From NCBI RefSeq assembly GCF_002742335.1, contig NZ_MDGR01000007.1:2732501-2796500 (forward strand): a stretch of 64,000 nucleotides of DNA, in the 5' to 3' direction. Position numbers and translations under genes: made by a program. The first letter of the stretch is position 1, and each line of letters starts with the position of its first letter. Origin of the DNA: Reichenbachiella sp. 5M10. GTDB lineage: Bacteria > Bacteroidota > Bacteroidia > Cytophagales > Cyclobacteriaceae. Shown here in pieces: positions 36,899-47,459 of the stretch. The notes below the pieces were generated by a model that saw only the letters and a list, made by a program, of their open reading frames with translations, was not told the origin of the DNA and searched no databases.

Positions 36899-39800
36899 AT
36901 GAAGAAAATCATACTTGCAGCCCTAATCTTTACTTATCCATTGATCTTGTCGGCACAAACTGGTCCTGCCGGACTAGGAACTACCGACGGCAGCTCGACA
37001 CTCGAGCTATGGCTCAGAGCAGATCAAGGAATATCTACGATTGACAACAAAGTACAGACCTGGTCTGACTGGAGTGGAAACGGGCGAGACATGACGCAAA
37101 CCAACGCGACCCGAAGACCCTCCTTCAATACTGCAGCTGTAGATATCAACGAACACCCCACTGTAGATTTTGTTGCTTCGTCCAATAGCTTCATGCAAGG
37201 GCCTAACACGCAAGATTTTTTCGGACTATCTGGTAATGAGCCTACCCAAACAGGAGATGTATTTGTGATTTTCAAACAACCTTCTACCAATTCTGGCTAT
37301 GTCATGCAATTTCCTCGAACAACAGGAAATGCTTCCTTTTTCACACTCCTTTCCAACGGTGGAGACGGCACCCCTGCAGACAACAACAAGCTAAATGATG
37401 TGCAGGTATTTGTTAGAAATAGCGCAGGAGGATTTGACGTACAGTCTTCACACAATGATCCTACCCAAGACAATATCTTTACTGTCAACAACTTTCATCT
37501 GGCTAGAATGGGTTTTGACCCATCAACCAGTGACTTTTGGCTCTACAACAATGATGAACTCATCAACTCAGAAACTACTGTCAACACCATCTCATACGAC
37601 GGAGAAACTGGAAATGGGCCTTCAAGATTAGGAAGCTCAGGTTCAGGCAGTTATTATGACGGAGAAATAGCAGAAATTTTTCTCTTCAGCGAAAGACTAG
37701 ACGACACAAAATATATCATCGTACAAAACTATCTGAATGCAAGATATGGGTTGGCCACTGCCAACGATTTCTATGCGGGTGATCTAGAAGTCAACTCCGA
37801 GCACACCTATGGTGTTTTCGGTATAGGGAAAGCTACAGGAGCTACAGCGCTCTCTACATCGACTAGTGAAGGGCTTCAGCTGACTGCAAACAGCGGATTG
37901 GACGATGGTGACTATGTATTTGCAGGGCACAAGACCATAAACAATGCCCTACTGGAATCTGACATAGCTGGTATAGGAGGTGCATCTCCTGCAAGAATGC
38001 AACGTGTGTGGTACATCGACCAAACGGACACGGGGACTCCACTGGATGTAGACATTACCTTCAACCTAGACGAAGCAGGCATCCCCGATGTAGCATTGGC
38101 AAATGCCTCCAACTATAAACTCATCTCTCGATCAAGTGCCAACGTAGGCAATTGGTCAGATGCAGGCGGTACCGTATCTATCGATGATGTCAATAATACT
38201 ATTTCCTTCTCGGGAGTCACGCTGACAGACGACTTCTATACTGTAGCAACGGAAGACAATACATTGAGCCCCTTGGGAGATGTGCAACAAACCTGGTATT
38301 CCTTTCAAACAGGATCTTGGGGGGACCCAAACTCTTGGACTCTAGACGGAGCGACTACTCCCCTATTTGACAACCCTAACAATGAAGTACCTGGGTCTGC
38401 AGACAAGGTCATCATCACAGCGGGTCGTACGATCTCCATGTACCAACTGGATGGCTCCACTGTCTTAGACAATGTAACCGTACAATCCCTCGCTTTGCGC
38501 TCATCAGGTAGACTAAACCTTTTGACTTCCACTGACAATGATTTTACCTCCATTTCAGGGGCAGGCACATTGTCACTTCAAGGCGTACCCAATGGAGACA
38601 ATTCCGCTTACTTGGAGAACCTTCCAAAAGGAGACTACTCAGCCTTTGCGGACCAACTATTGGGTGGAGTAATCACGCTCAACACTGCTTCTACAGGTAT
38701 CCCACTCCTGCTCAACCAAGACCTCGGCACAGGAATCACTACTGATCCCAACGGTGCAGTATCCAGAAGTATGACCCTCAATATGAGCAGCAGTACCGAT
38801 ATAGCCATTCTGCAACGAGATTTGTACCTTACCAGAAACCTCAACCTCACACAAGGTCAATTGCAAATCCATAGAAACAACGGAGAGACATACACAGACG
38901 TGAGCTTCTCTGATGCCAATCTAACGATCGATGTAGTCAACAACGTATCGATAGCAGCCAGTGCCTCTCTCACAACAGGAGATGCCAATCAGCGCCACCA
39001 ATTCAATAGTTATGGAAACTTCTCCATCAATGGCCCGGCAAACTTCACCCAACGTACCTCTGCCAACTTGACAAGTACTGCCACGGACGGGATTGTAGAC
39101 CTCAACTTCCTCAACACGGAGAAAGATCAGTTGCTGACTTGTAGCGCTATCACGAATTTCTACCGAATCAAAATTGATAAGGAATCGGCTGCACACACCT
39201 TGAGCATAACAGCCAGTGCAGACGGCAATTTCAACCTCTACGGTAGAGCAAACTACAGCGTTGACAGTGACCTCAGCTATGGAGGCACCAACAACAATGC
39301 CTTTGCCTTGGTCACAGGGACTGCCAAATTGGGATCGAATGTGAACTTCACACTAAATCAAGGAGGCAACTACTCCATCTCTTCTTCCGCTCAACTATGG
39401 GTAGATGGTGCAGAAATCATCAAAACAAGTGGTTCGGCACTCGTACCCTACGGCCAGTTCAAGATTTCGGCAGGGGTAGCAGAATTTTTGGTACAGAGTG
39501 GGATCACCATCCGTGATGCTGGAGGCATAGAAGTCACTGGAGGAGCATTGTATGCCAATCAAATTCGAACTTCGATACAAGCGACAAACGACATAGGTAG
39601 CTATACCCAAAGTGGCGGACATGTATATGTCAATGGAGGAAGTGGCACAGGCCCAAGTGGTACATTCGGAGGCGGCACACAACCTGACTATTTCGCCTTC
39701 TGCCTACCCGAAGCAGCCAATGTATTCAGAATGTCGGGAGGTACACTCGAAATCCAAAGATCCAACTACAATACCACCAGCTCAACAGGCACAGCCAATG

Positions 39801-42800
39801 ATGAGGATGCAACTGACGATCTCGGAGGCGGTATATTCATCAACTCGGATGCCCAAAACATCGAAGTGACTGGAGGTACGGTCATCATGAATATGGACAA
39901 TACCGTTCCTTTCAAGGTAGTATCCAAAGCCCCATTCTATGATGTCATCATGACCAACTCAGGAGGTGGTGCCATCAATGATGCCGACGGCAACACCACC
40001 GTCAACGTCAAAACTACCGACGACAACATCGTTTTCCTAGCTGGAGGACAATCAGGGGATGGCTCAGGAGCAGATGTCATCATGCAAGCTCAGCCACTTG
40101 TCGTGCTCAACGACCTCACCATAGGGGACGGCACCAATCCTATACGCTTTGATCATCTGGGTCAAGACGTAACCATAGGCAGGAATTTTACCATAAGTGA
40201 AAATGCAGAATACTACTTTGGTGATGACAGTTTATTACCCGAAAACATCTCAAACTCTAACACAACGCCAATACCCGTATCTCATCAAAATACGACCATA
40301 TTTGACGGATCCATTGACGGTACGCTGAGTATGGAAAACCTGGCCGTCAGTCTTGCCTCTGTAGGGAATGGGACAGAAAACAATGAGCAGGTTTTCTATA
40401 ATATCACGATAAACAAGCCAGAGGAGTCTACCCTATTCTTAGACGCGCCCAATAAAGACGTAGATACAGGAGATACCAATGTCCAAAATGCCCTGCGTAC
40501 TGGAGACAATAGTTCATTCCGCCTCGAATCAGGGATACTGGATCAAGGAAGAAGAAGTATCCGATTTTATGGAGGTGTCTATAATGCAGGTACACTTGGC
40601 ATATTCGAAGCGGGTGTCACTGATATTGGTGCCCTATTAAAATTCCGTCCAGCAACTTTCACTATTGACACTGAACCTGGCGCGGAGTTTGGAAACTTCA
40701 GGTTAAACTGCCAAGACCAAATCATATCCATTGACAATGATGTAATTATCCGTAGACTACAAATCCTACATGGCAGATTGAATATTGGTTCAAACAATTT
40801 AACTATAGACGAGCTAGACATATCACTAAGTAGCTCGCAAGCCAGTTTCGGGGGGTGTGCAGGATGTTTCTCTGTAGAAGACATGATCATCACCGATGGC
40901 AATGCATCCGACGGAGGAGTTACGCTAAAAATCACAAGTACGGTCAACCCTACTGGTGGATCTAGCAACAACATCAATGGGAATGCAACCTTAGACGCTC
41001 TAGATGACGATGATTTCTTGTTCCCCCTTGGCATTGGGACAAGTGGCGATGCTTCTTCCAAATACACCCCGGTCCTACTCAGCCTATCCTCTATTGGAGA
41101 CCTAGGCGAAGACGGTGAGGCATACATTACCATCAACCCTGTACAAGGAGAACTCAAAACAACAGACATCTCTACTGGAGAAGGTTTAACCTACTACTGG
41201 AGAATACGCACCGAAGGTTTTGATGCAGCACCAACATTGGATTATGTTCAATTTTTTGGAAACAATGATGACGACCCTTCTGCTGGAGCAAACTTAGCTA
41301 GCTACGTATCTGGTAAAGTAGAAGACGGAGGAGATTATACAAGAAGTTCTGAAACTCATACTGTAGTAACTCCCTCTAACCCAGCTTTTGAAAACACAGA
41401 CTATTCCATTCTTTTTGATGGTGATGGGTCTGGATTCACTTTGACAAACACCAATTTCACAGCAGGTGATGCCGCTCGTTTCATTGGCTCTCCAGACATC
41501 TTCTACACAAAACTTAATTCAAGGAAAAACTGGAACGATCAAACCAAATGGACACACAATGCGGATGGATCAGGTGGCGGTGATGACGGTTACCCACAGG
41601 CGGGTGACATAGCTGTCATCCAAAACTATGGCAATGCCAACCAGAACCACTGGGTCAATGCAAATGTAGACATAGAGATCGCCGAGTTGAGATACGATGC
41701 TTCCGCAGGTGGTTATCCTCCTAGACTCTGGGTCACAAAAAATGATGCTGACCTTAACCTAGGACTTGTGTCGGGTGAAGGCGACTTGTACCTTGAAGTC
41801 ACAGCAGCTAACACTCCACAGTTTACTGGAGAAACCGATCTAGGAACTTGGTCTAATGAACCAAACAGTAGTTTCACTTACCAAGTCACTAGTAACAACA
41901 ACACCGTAAACATGATGAGCAATGTCGAGGTGTATCCAAGGCTAAGAATAGAAGCTGAAGGAGGTACCAATAGAGTACTTCAAACGTCCATTCCCATCAC
42001 CATCAAGCAAGATGTAAGAATAGACCGTGGCTCAAATTGGAGGCTAAATCATGACACCCATATTCAAGGGGATTTAAGAATCTCATGGCAAGACAATAGT
42101 GGCTGTTCTGTCGAAATCGGTGACGACAGAGAGGTTACAATCACTTTAGATAGTGATTTGAAACTTGAAAACGGAAATGGATCTGGTGCAGCCAGCTTCA
42201 CTGTAGAAAACAACAACCTCAATAGCTATCGACACACCATATTACTAGCAGGAAATGTTGAAATTGAAACAGGGTTAACAGGTAGTTCTTCCTTGAATCT
42301 GTACAATGGAACGGGCACAAACAACAACGCTATACTTGAGTTTACTGGCAGTGAGTCTAAAACCTTCATTAACAATTCATCAGCATCTGTCACTCCTAAT
42401 TTGTACCGTATGGTGATGAACAAAGGCACAGATAATACATCCAGCTTCGCTGTAAACAATACGGTAACCTTCCCACTTCCCTCTGAAATCGGAGAACAAC
42501 CGATTGAAATAGTGAATGGAACGCTCATCTTAGACGATTCGAGTATCGACATCACACTGACAGACGCCTCTACCGGAGACTTCAACCTCCCCAATCTATC
42601 AAACCCAGACGCATCCTCAGGGTCGGGTGGATTAGAGATCAAAAATGGCCTGCTTAAAATAGAAGGAGACGATACTGGGCTCATCCTTGACGGGAGTTTG
42701 ATACTCAGCGGTGGTAGTTTAGACATGAATACTGGAGTAGGCAATGGCAACAACTACATAGAGTACTCTGCAAGTAATAATGCATCAATAGAAGTCAACA

Positions 42801-45800
42801 ATGCAGCATCTACACTACAAGTAGGTTCACAAATTCGACGTGGATTCTTCTCAGAGGCAGGTATTCTAGACCTGATCATTACAGACGGTACCGTAAGTAT
42901 AGGGTCAGGGACAAAAGGAGACTACCGAAGAGGAATGCTCGAAGTGATAAATACTGGCAGTAACTTAACCTTCACAGGCGGGCAGTTGATTTTCTTCAAT
43001 CAAAATGGAGAAACAGCCAACAGTGCGCTCAAAGCCTCTTTGCTTTTGGAGCCTGATACTTACGACTTGACTGGCTCTACTATTTTGATTGATTTGCTCG
43101 AAAACACCAACAATAATTTCAGCATCAACAGTAACATTCCTTTGTATAACCTCGCCCTACAAAGCACCTTCGGTTCTGAGAGTGAAGTCATACAACTGAA
43201 AACGAGAGACTTGACTATCGAAGGGGATCTGACTCTTTCTTCTGATGTCGAATTCAGAAGTAACAACTTGGACTTGACACTGTACGGCAACATGACGATC
43301 AATGACAATGCAGTGTACACTGCGGGAATCAACAAAACGATCTTTGACGTAGACGCAGGCACTGTAACCCTCGGAGGAACTAATTCAAGTACCGTTGAAT
43401 TTTATGATTTTGAGAAAACAGGCGCAGGCACACTATCCTTGGAGACAAGTATTGAAATCTCAGGAGCAACCTTTGATCTCTCTGAAGGCACACTGGCCGA
43501 CAATGACAACACCATTGATTTCATAGGACAAAGTATGGTAAACAATGGCATACACATTTCGAACAATAACTTAGTAGACTCAGGTATACGATTCAAACGT
43601 ACGAATAGTGAGCAGACGTTATCCACATCAGGCGAGGGTGTTTTTGGAAACCTGACCATCAGCAATGAGAATGGAGTCACCTTGCCCGATGCGAATCAAG
43701 ATTTCCAAATCAACAACAACTTGACATTGGATGAAGGGATTTTTGACATTGGCCCAGCCCTCTTGCTATTTACCTCGACGGGTACGATCACCAATGGCGA
43801 AGGCAATGGCGCTAGTCTTTTGGATTTTGGCGAACAAAATCAAATTCAGACCAACAGTTCGATCATTGACTTTGGTATGGAAAAAGAGTTTGCAGCCAAC
43901 TCGACCACCAACTTCGTATTCCCTGTCGGTGAAGGCAATCGATACACACCTGTATTAGTTGACTTTACAGGAGGAGATTCTGGGTCTACACTAGGCAAAC
44001 TTAGAATTCGTCCAAGAAATGCAGTGGCACCCATCATGCTCAGCGAAGAACAATCGATACAAGACGCCATCTTGCAATACCACTGGTTGATCAATGCAAC
44101 CGGCTTGACAGACTTCAATGCCAACATCATCGCCAGCTACGACGATGACGTGATCGGTACAGATTCCGAAGATACATACAGAGGTGCTAGAGCCATATTC
44201 ACAGATCCCAACTTGGCGGTACAGAACCCTTTCCCTGACACAGATGGAGACGGCATGATCGAATCAGACCCAGATCTAGATGACAATGTGGATGATGCCC
44301 TGAATACGATCACTTTCCCGATTGCTACCGAAACAGACTTCTCTGGTGAGTACTTTGCGGGAGATCCTGCCACGATACCAGACGCATTCGAAGCTTTGAT
44401 CTTTGATGCCAACGGTGCTACATCGGGCAACCACAACGTCGCTGAAAACTACTTTTATGACCAGAACAGCGACGGCATATACAACGGCTCAGACGTCAGA
44501 CAAACCGACTTGAGTGCGGTGACAGGTGGAGCCATAGAAATCGCTTCAGGCAAAACATTGGTGCTAAACACCAACAACATCAGTTTCAGTAGATTGATTC
44601 TCCCTACCGACGGAACACTAGAGATCGACGGAACCAACGGTCATATTCTTGGCCAAGTCAGTGGTTCTGGAACCATACGAATCAATAGCGACGGTACCAC
44701 TGCGGCTCTTCCTGCAGGTGACTACCTCAACTTCTTTGACTGCACAGGTGGTGCCTTGGAGTATGGTGGGTCTGGAGACTACACCATCATGGTAGAGACC
44801 AACGAGGTGAGACAACTGACATTGAACGGATCGGGAACCAAAACTTTCGTATCCAACAGTGATATCAACATCTGTGAAAACCTCATTGTAAACGAAGGAG
44901 TACTCAACCTAGCGGACGACAAAGAATTCACTGTGGGAGGCGATTTCATACTCAATGACGGAACCGTCAACATGGCTTCTGATGCGGTATTCGAAGTGAA
45001 TGGTGATGTCAACTTGGTAGCTGGAACACTATCTACTGCCAACGACAGTTTCTTTGATTTGTACGGAGATTTGAGCCGAAGCACGACCACCATCACCACG
45101 AGTACGGGAGGGACATCTACCGTCTCTTTCTTGGGGTCTACCACCCAAACCATCACTGGAGACTTTAATATATTCAATGTAGTCATCAACAACTCTTCTG
45201 CATCTGAAAATGCGATTGTGCTGACAGGAGGAACAACTCTCCAAATCAACGGAAACTTGAGTCTCATAGATGGAGTCATAGCGACAGACAACACCGTATT
45301 CAAGTCAGGGGTGTTTAGCATTGACAACATCCTTGCGTTTAGTACTTCCGCGACATATACAGGAGGAAGTGCTATCAGTCACGTAGATGGAGTGGTCAAA
45401 AAAATAAACTTACTGGCCAACTCTAGCTTCACCTTCCCAACAGGAGACAATGGGATTTTTGCACCAACAGTTGTCAACGAAGACGCTACGGGCGGGTCGG
45501 ACTGGACCGCACGCTATGTCAACATTGACCCTACAGGGTTCTTGAGCAACAATGTCTCCAACATCGGAACGACCGAAGTATCTATACATGAGTTTTGGGT
45601 GGTACACTCATCGGCAATCCAAAGTGCTACTATAGGCATGACATATGGACCTCAGTCCAACGTATTGATCCCGACAGAAACTACGGTAGTATCCATTTTG
45701 GACAATATCGGAGGAGGCAACGGCGTGGACAATGACGATACTTGGACTGACATGGGACGTGGAGGGCTATCCTCAGGAGCAAATACGAGTGCAGGGACAA

Positions 45801-46435
45801 TCACTGCCAATACCAAAAACACTACGTCCTTGAGTTTCTTCACCCTTGGAGGTCAAACCGACGAAGCACTCCCGGTAGACTTGATCAGTTTCGAAGGAGT
45901 ACTTGTCAATCAAAACGTAGAGTTGATCTGGAAAACGGCTTCCGAACTCAACAACGACTACTTCGAAATCCAAAGATCATCAGATGGAGAAACATTCGAA
46001 ACAATCGGCAACATCCTAGGCAATGGCACGACGAGCAACCTGTCACAGTACAGTTATTTGGATGAGCAACCCTACTTCGGTCAATCCTACTACCGATTGG
46101 TACAGGTAGATTTCGATGGGCAAACAACAACCTACTCAGCGATCCTCATCAACAACGACAGTTACCACACTGGAGTCGATATGCTGATATACCCCAACCC
46201 CACCACTGTGGACAACATCAAAGTGCGCTTCACGACTGGGGATGAGAATAGTCCAGTATATTTGGCTATCTACAGTTTGACGGGGCATTTGATCTATCAG
46301 CAAACTTACCAAGATCTCCCTCTGGGCACCAGTGACATTGACCTCAGTGAACTGAGACATCTCCAGTCAGGTCTCTATCATCTGATCATACAGCAAGGTG
46401 ACAACAAAATCGTCGAGAAACTGTCTCTTCGATAA
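36899..46435 (+). CDS. Giant secreted beta-rich protein with a T9SS C-terminal sorting domain
   Basis: A 3178-residue protein. After a signal peptide (cleaved near residue 19, LSAQTGP) comes a concanavalin-like module (about 32-290, ELWLRADQG...WSDWSGNGRDMTQT...ILVQNYLNARYGL) and a following module with DDGDYVFAGHKT (about 295-440). Most of the rest is a long run of short beta strands with Asn/Thr/Gly-rich turns, as in a beta-helix or repeat scaffold. Three modules with FPxG then YTPV-like text start at residues 1375, 2341 and 2846. Two calcium-type motifs lie at about residues 2447 (DTDGDG) and 2521 (DQNSDG). The end has an Fn3-like module (LPVDLISFEG...) and a sorting domain from residue 3095 (MLIYPNP...). 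It is probably surface-attached or released, perhaps an adhesin. Confidence 0.9.
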   Translation: MKKIILAALIFTYPLILSAQTGPAGLGTTDGSSTLELWLRADQGISTIDNKVQTWSDWSGNGRDMTQTNATRRPSFNTAAVDINEHPTVDFVASSNSFMQGPNTQDFFGLSGNEPTQTGDVFVIFKQPSTNSGYVMQFPRTTGNASFFTLLSNGGDGTPADNNKLNDVQVFVRNSAGGFDVQSSHNDPTQDNIFTVNNFHLARMGFDPSTSDFWLYNNDELINSETTVNTISYDGETGNGPSRLGSSGSGSYYDGEIAEIFLFSERLDDTKYIIVQNYLNARYGLATANDFYAGDLEVNSEHTYGVFGIGKATGATALSTSTSEGLQLTANSGLDDGDYVFAGHKTINNALLESDIAGIGGASPARMQRVWYIDQTDTGTPLDVDITFNLDEAGIPDVALANASNYKLISRSSANVGNWSDAGGTVSIDDVNNTISFSGVTLTDDFYTVATEDNTLSPLGDVQQTWYSFQTGSWGDPNSWTLDGATTPLFDNPNNEVPGSADKVIITAGRTISMYQLDGSTVLDNVTVQSLALRSSGRLNLLTSTDNDFTSISGAGTLSLQGVPNGDNSAYLENLPKGDYSAFADQLLGGVITLNTASTGIPLLLNQDLGTGITTDPNGAVSRSMTLNMSSSTDIAILQRDLYLTRNLNLTQGQLQIHRNNGETYTDVSFSDANLTIDVVNNVSIAASASLTTGDANQRHQFNSYGNFSINGPANFTQRTSANLTSTATDGIVDLNFLNTEKDQLLTCSAITNFYRIKIDKESAAHTLSITASADGNFNLYGRANYSVDSDLSYGGTNNNAFALVTGTAKLGSNVNFTLNQGGNYSISSSAQLWVDGAEIIKTSGSALVPYGQFKISAGVAEFLVQSGITIRDAGGIEVTGGALYANQIRTSIQATNDIGSYTQSGGHVYVNGGSGTGPSGTFGGGTQPDYFAFCLPEAANVFRMSGGTLEIQRSNYNTTSSTGTANDEDATDDLGGGIFINSDAQNIEVTGGTVIMNMDNTVPFKVVSKAPFYDVIMTNSGGGAINDADGNTTVNVKTTDDNIVFLAGGQSGDGSGADVIMQAQPLVVLNDLTIGDGTNPIRFDHLGQDVTIGRNFTISENAEYYFGDDSLLPENISNSNTTPIPVSHQNTTIFDGSIDGTLSMENLAVSLASVGNGTENNEQVFYNITINKPEESTLFLDAPNKDVDTGDTNVQNALRTGDNSSFRLESGILDQGRRSIRFYGGVYNAGTLGIFEAGVTDIGALLKFRPATFTIDTEPGAEFGNFRLNCQDQIISIDNDVIIRRLQILHGRLNIGSNNLTIDELDISLSSSQASFGGCAGCFSVEDMIITDGNASDGGVTLKITSTVNPTGGSSNNINGNATLDALDDDDFLFPLGIGTSGDASSKYTPVLLSLSSIGDLGEDGEAYITINPVQGELKTTDISTGEGLTYYWRIRTEGFDAAPTLDYVQFFGNNDDDPSAGANLASYVSGKVEDGGDYTRSSETHTVVTPSNPAFENTDYSILFDGDGSGFTLTNTNFTAGDAARFIGSPDIFYTKLNSRKNWNDQTKWTHNADGSGGGDDGYPQAGDIAVIQNYGNANQNHWVNANVDIEIAELRYDASAGGYPPRLWVTKNDADLNLGLVSGEGDLYLEVTAANTPQFTGETDLGTWSNEPNSSFTYQVTSNNNTVNMMSNVEVYPRLRIEAEGGTNRVLQTSIPITIKQDVRIDRGSNWRLNHDTHIQGDLRISWQDNSGCSVEIGDDREVTITLDSDLKLENGNGSGAASFTVENNNLNSYRHTILLAGNVEIETGLTGSSSLNLYNGTGTNNNAILEFTGSESKTFINNSSASVTPNLYRMVMNKGTDNTSSFAVNNTVTFPLPSEIGEQPIEIVNGTLILDDSSIDITLTDASTGDFNLPNLSNPDASSGSGGLEIKNGLLKIEGDDTGLILDGSLILSGGSLDMNTGVGNGNNYIEYSASNNASIEVNNAASTLQVGSQIRRGFFSEAGILDLIITDGTVSIGSGTKGDYRRGMLEVINTGSNLTFTGGQLIFFNQNGETANSALKASLLLEPDTYDLTGSTILIDLLENTNNNFSINSNIPLYNLALQSTFGSESEVIQLKTRDLTIEGDLTLSSDVEFRSNNLDLTLYGNMTINDNAVYTAGINKTIFDVDAGTVTLGGTNSSTVEFYDFEKTGAGTLSLETSIEISGATFDLSEGTLADNDNTIDFIGQSMVNNGIHISNNNLVDSGIRFKRTNSEQTLSTSGEGVFGNLTISNENGVTLPDANQDFQINNNLTLDEGIFDIGPALLLFTSTGTITNGEGNGASLLDFGEQNQIQTNSSIIDFGMEKEFAANSTTNFVFPVGEGNRYTPVLVDFTGGDSGSTLGKLRIRPRNAVAPIMLSEEQSIQDAILQYHWLINATGLTDFNANIIASYDDDVIGTDSEDTYRGARAIFTDPNLAVQNPFPDTDGDGMIESDPDLDDNVDDALNTITFPIATETDFSGEYFAGDPATIPDAFEALIFDANGATSGNHNVAENYFYDQNSDGIYNGSDVRQTDLSAVTGGAIEIASGKTLVLNTNNISFSRLILPTDGTLEIDGTNGHILGQVSGSGTIRINSDGTTAALPAGDYLNFFDCTGGALEYGGSGDYTIMVETNEVRQLTLNGSGTKTFVSNSDINICENLIVNEGVLNLADDKEFTVGGDFILNDGTVNMASDAVFEVNGDVNLVAGTLSTANDSFFDLYGDLSRSTTTITTSTGGTSTVSFLGSTTQTITGDFNIFNVVINNSSASENAIVLTGGTTLQINGNLSLIDGVIATDNTVFKSGVFSIDNILAFSTSATYTGGSAISHVDGVVKKINLLANSSFTFPTGDNGIFAPTVVNEDATGGSDWTARYVNIDPTGFLSNNVSNIGTTEVSIHEFWVVHSSAIQSATIGMTYGPQSNVLIPTETTVVSILDNIGGGNGVDNDDTWTDMGRGGLSSGANTSAGTITANTKNTTSLSFFTLGGQTDEALPVDLISFEGVLVNQNVELIWKTASELNNDYFEIQRSSDGETFETIGNILGNGTTSNLSQYSYLDEQPYFGQSYYRLVQVDFDGQTTTYSAILINNDSYHTGVDMLIYPNPTTVDNIKVRFTTGDENSPVYLAIYSLTGHLIYQQTYQDLPLGTSDIDLSELRHLQSGLYHLIIQQGDNKIVEKLSLR
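46181..46432 (+). other. T9SS type A C-terminal sorting domain of the giant protein
   Basis: The last 84 residues hold the type A pattern: MLIYPNPTT at the start, KVRF and IYSLTGHLI in the middle, and SGLYHLIIQQGDNKIVEKLSLR at the end (the usual GxYxLxIxxxxxxxxxKxxxx). Such domains direct export through the type IX system and are normally removed at the surface. This marks the protein as T9SS cargo and the organism as T9SS-positive. Confidence 0.9.
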
Positions 46436-46457
46436 CAAGAGAAAAACTATCAATCGA

Positions 46458-46501
46458 AGAGCCAAGGCACAAGCTAATACTTGAGTCTTGGCTCTTTTTT
46501 T
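46458..46501 (+). terminator. Intrinsic terminator after the giant protein gene
   Basis: AGAGCCAAG (46458-46466) pairs with CTTGGCTCT (46487-46495), with a further CAAG/CTTG pairing inside, then a run of T's to 46501. Confidence 0.85.
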
Positions 46502-46550
46502 ATAGATTGAAATAGACATGCTATGTTCAACCCCAATCTAAAATTTAGGT

Positions 46551-46558
46551 TAGATTTG
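46551..46558 (+). promoter_or_regulatory. -7 box for modABC
   Basis: TAGATTTG 20 bases before the modA start fits TAnnTTTG. A TTC, not TTG, lies at the -33 position. Confidence 0.4.
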
Positions 46559-46577
46559 AACATCCATCATCCCAGTA

Positions 46578-47321
46578 TTGATTTCAGTGATACGACATCT
46601 CACGCTTTATTTGTCATTCTTTTTTTTAGTCTCCACTACAGCACTCTCCCAACCTGTCCGTGTCGCTGCTGCGTCCAGTATGGCTGATTTTTTGGCAGAA
46701 GTCAAGACAATCTACGAAAGTAAAAAAGGAATACCCGTCGAGATCATTACCAACAGTTCCGGAGCTCTGACCAACCAAATCATGAATGGCGCACCCTATG
46801 ACTTGTTTTTATCAGCCAATACCAAATACACTCAGCAACTTCACCATAGAAACATCCGTTCCTTTCCCCCCTCAACATTTGCCTACAACCAACTGGTCAT
46901 CTGGTCAAAAACACCCCTCACTGACCCCCAACATTACATCCTTAGTTCCGAGTGCCATACGATCGGTTTGGCACAACCAGAATTGGCTCCTTTTGGAGCC
47001 CTCGCGATCCAATACCTAGACAGCCTAGAGGTGACCTCTCTTGTGCAAGAAAAACTCGTGTTTGGCAACAACATATCCATCACCAACCAGTTCATCTACA
47101 CGCAAAATGTCGATTTGGCCTTCACTTCCAAGTCCTCAGTTCTCAAACTACAATCACAAGTAGCTTGCTGCTGGACTGACATCCCTACTGCCCTACTACC
47201 CGTCATCCCCCAGTCTGCGTTGCCCCTTAATCAGACAGGACAATCGTTCTTGTTATTCCTCACTACTGACCCAGACACAGCCAACATTCTAGCCAAATAT
47301 GGCTACTTACCTGCTCACTAG
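46578..47321 (+). CDS. modA: Molybdate ABC transporter, substrate-binding protein
   Basis: A 247-residue periplasmic binding protein for molybdate or tungstate. After a signal peptide comes VRVAAASSMADFLAEV, the ModA N-terminal oxyanion loop (AASS), followed by ITNSSGALTNQIMNGAPYDLFLSANTKY with the second binding loop (SSG), and FTSKSSVL as the late VGSxS-like region. The start may be TTG at 46578 or GTG at 46587; both give a signal peptide. There is no lipobox, so it is soluble or held by the signal anchor. It heads a three-gene operon with a 138-base gap to modB. Confidence 0.92.
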   Translation: MISVIRHLTLYLSFFFLVSTTALSQPVRVAAASSMADFLAEVKTIYESKKGIPVEIITNSSGALTNQIMNGAPYDLFLSANTKYTQQLHHRNIRSFPPSTFAYNQLVIWSKTPLTDPQHYILSSECHTIGLAQPELAPFGALAIQYLDSLEVTSLVQEKLVFGNNISITNQFIYTQNVDLAFTSKSSVLKLQSQVACCWTDIPTALLPVIPQSALPLNQTGQSFLLFLTTDPDTANILAKYGYLPAH

Positions 47322-47459
47322 ACATCCATTTATTGAGTGTACAATGAAATCAAACAAGTTTCTAAAACAAAAAGCAGAAATGAAATCGTAAGCTGGTAGC
47401 CCCGAATATCCCTACCTTCTGCCTCTTCAAATCTCAATTGTTGGCTATCTTCGCTCTCG

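Noticed and set aside
40579-41169. A 196-codon minus-strand frame inside the giant gene, and similar ones at 42226-42753 and 44779-45330
   Set aside because: Ser/Val/Pro-rich reading of the beta-repeat gene's complement; the plus strand has continuous 3178-codon coding.
36899-46435. An artefactually fused giant reading frame
   Set aside because: One signal peptide at the start and one sorting domain at the end, with continuous beta-rich text and a terminator directly after, fit one real gene.
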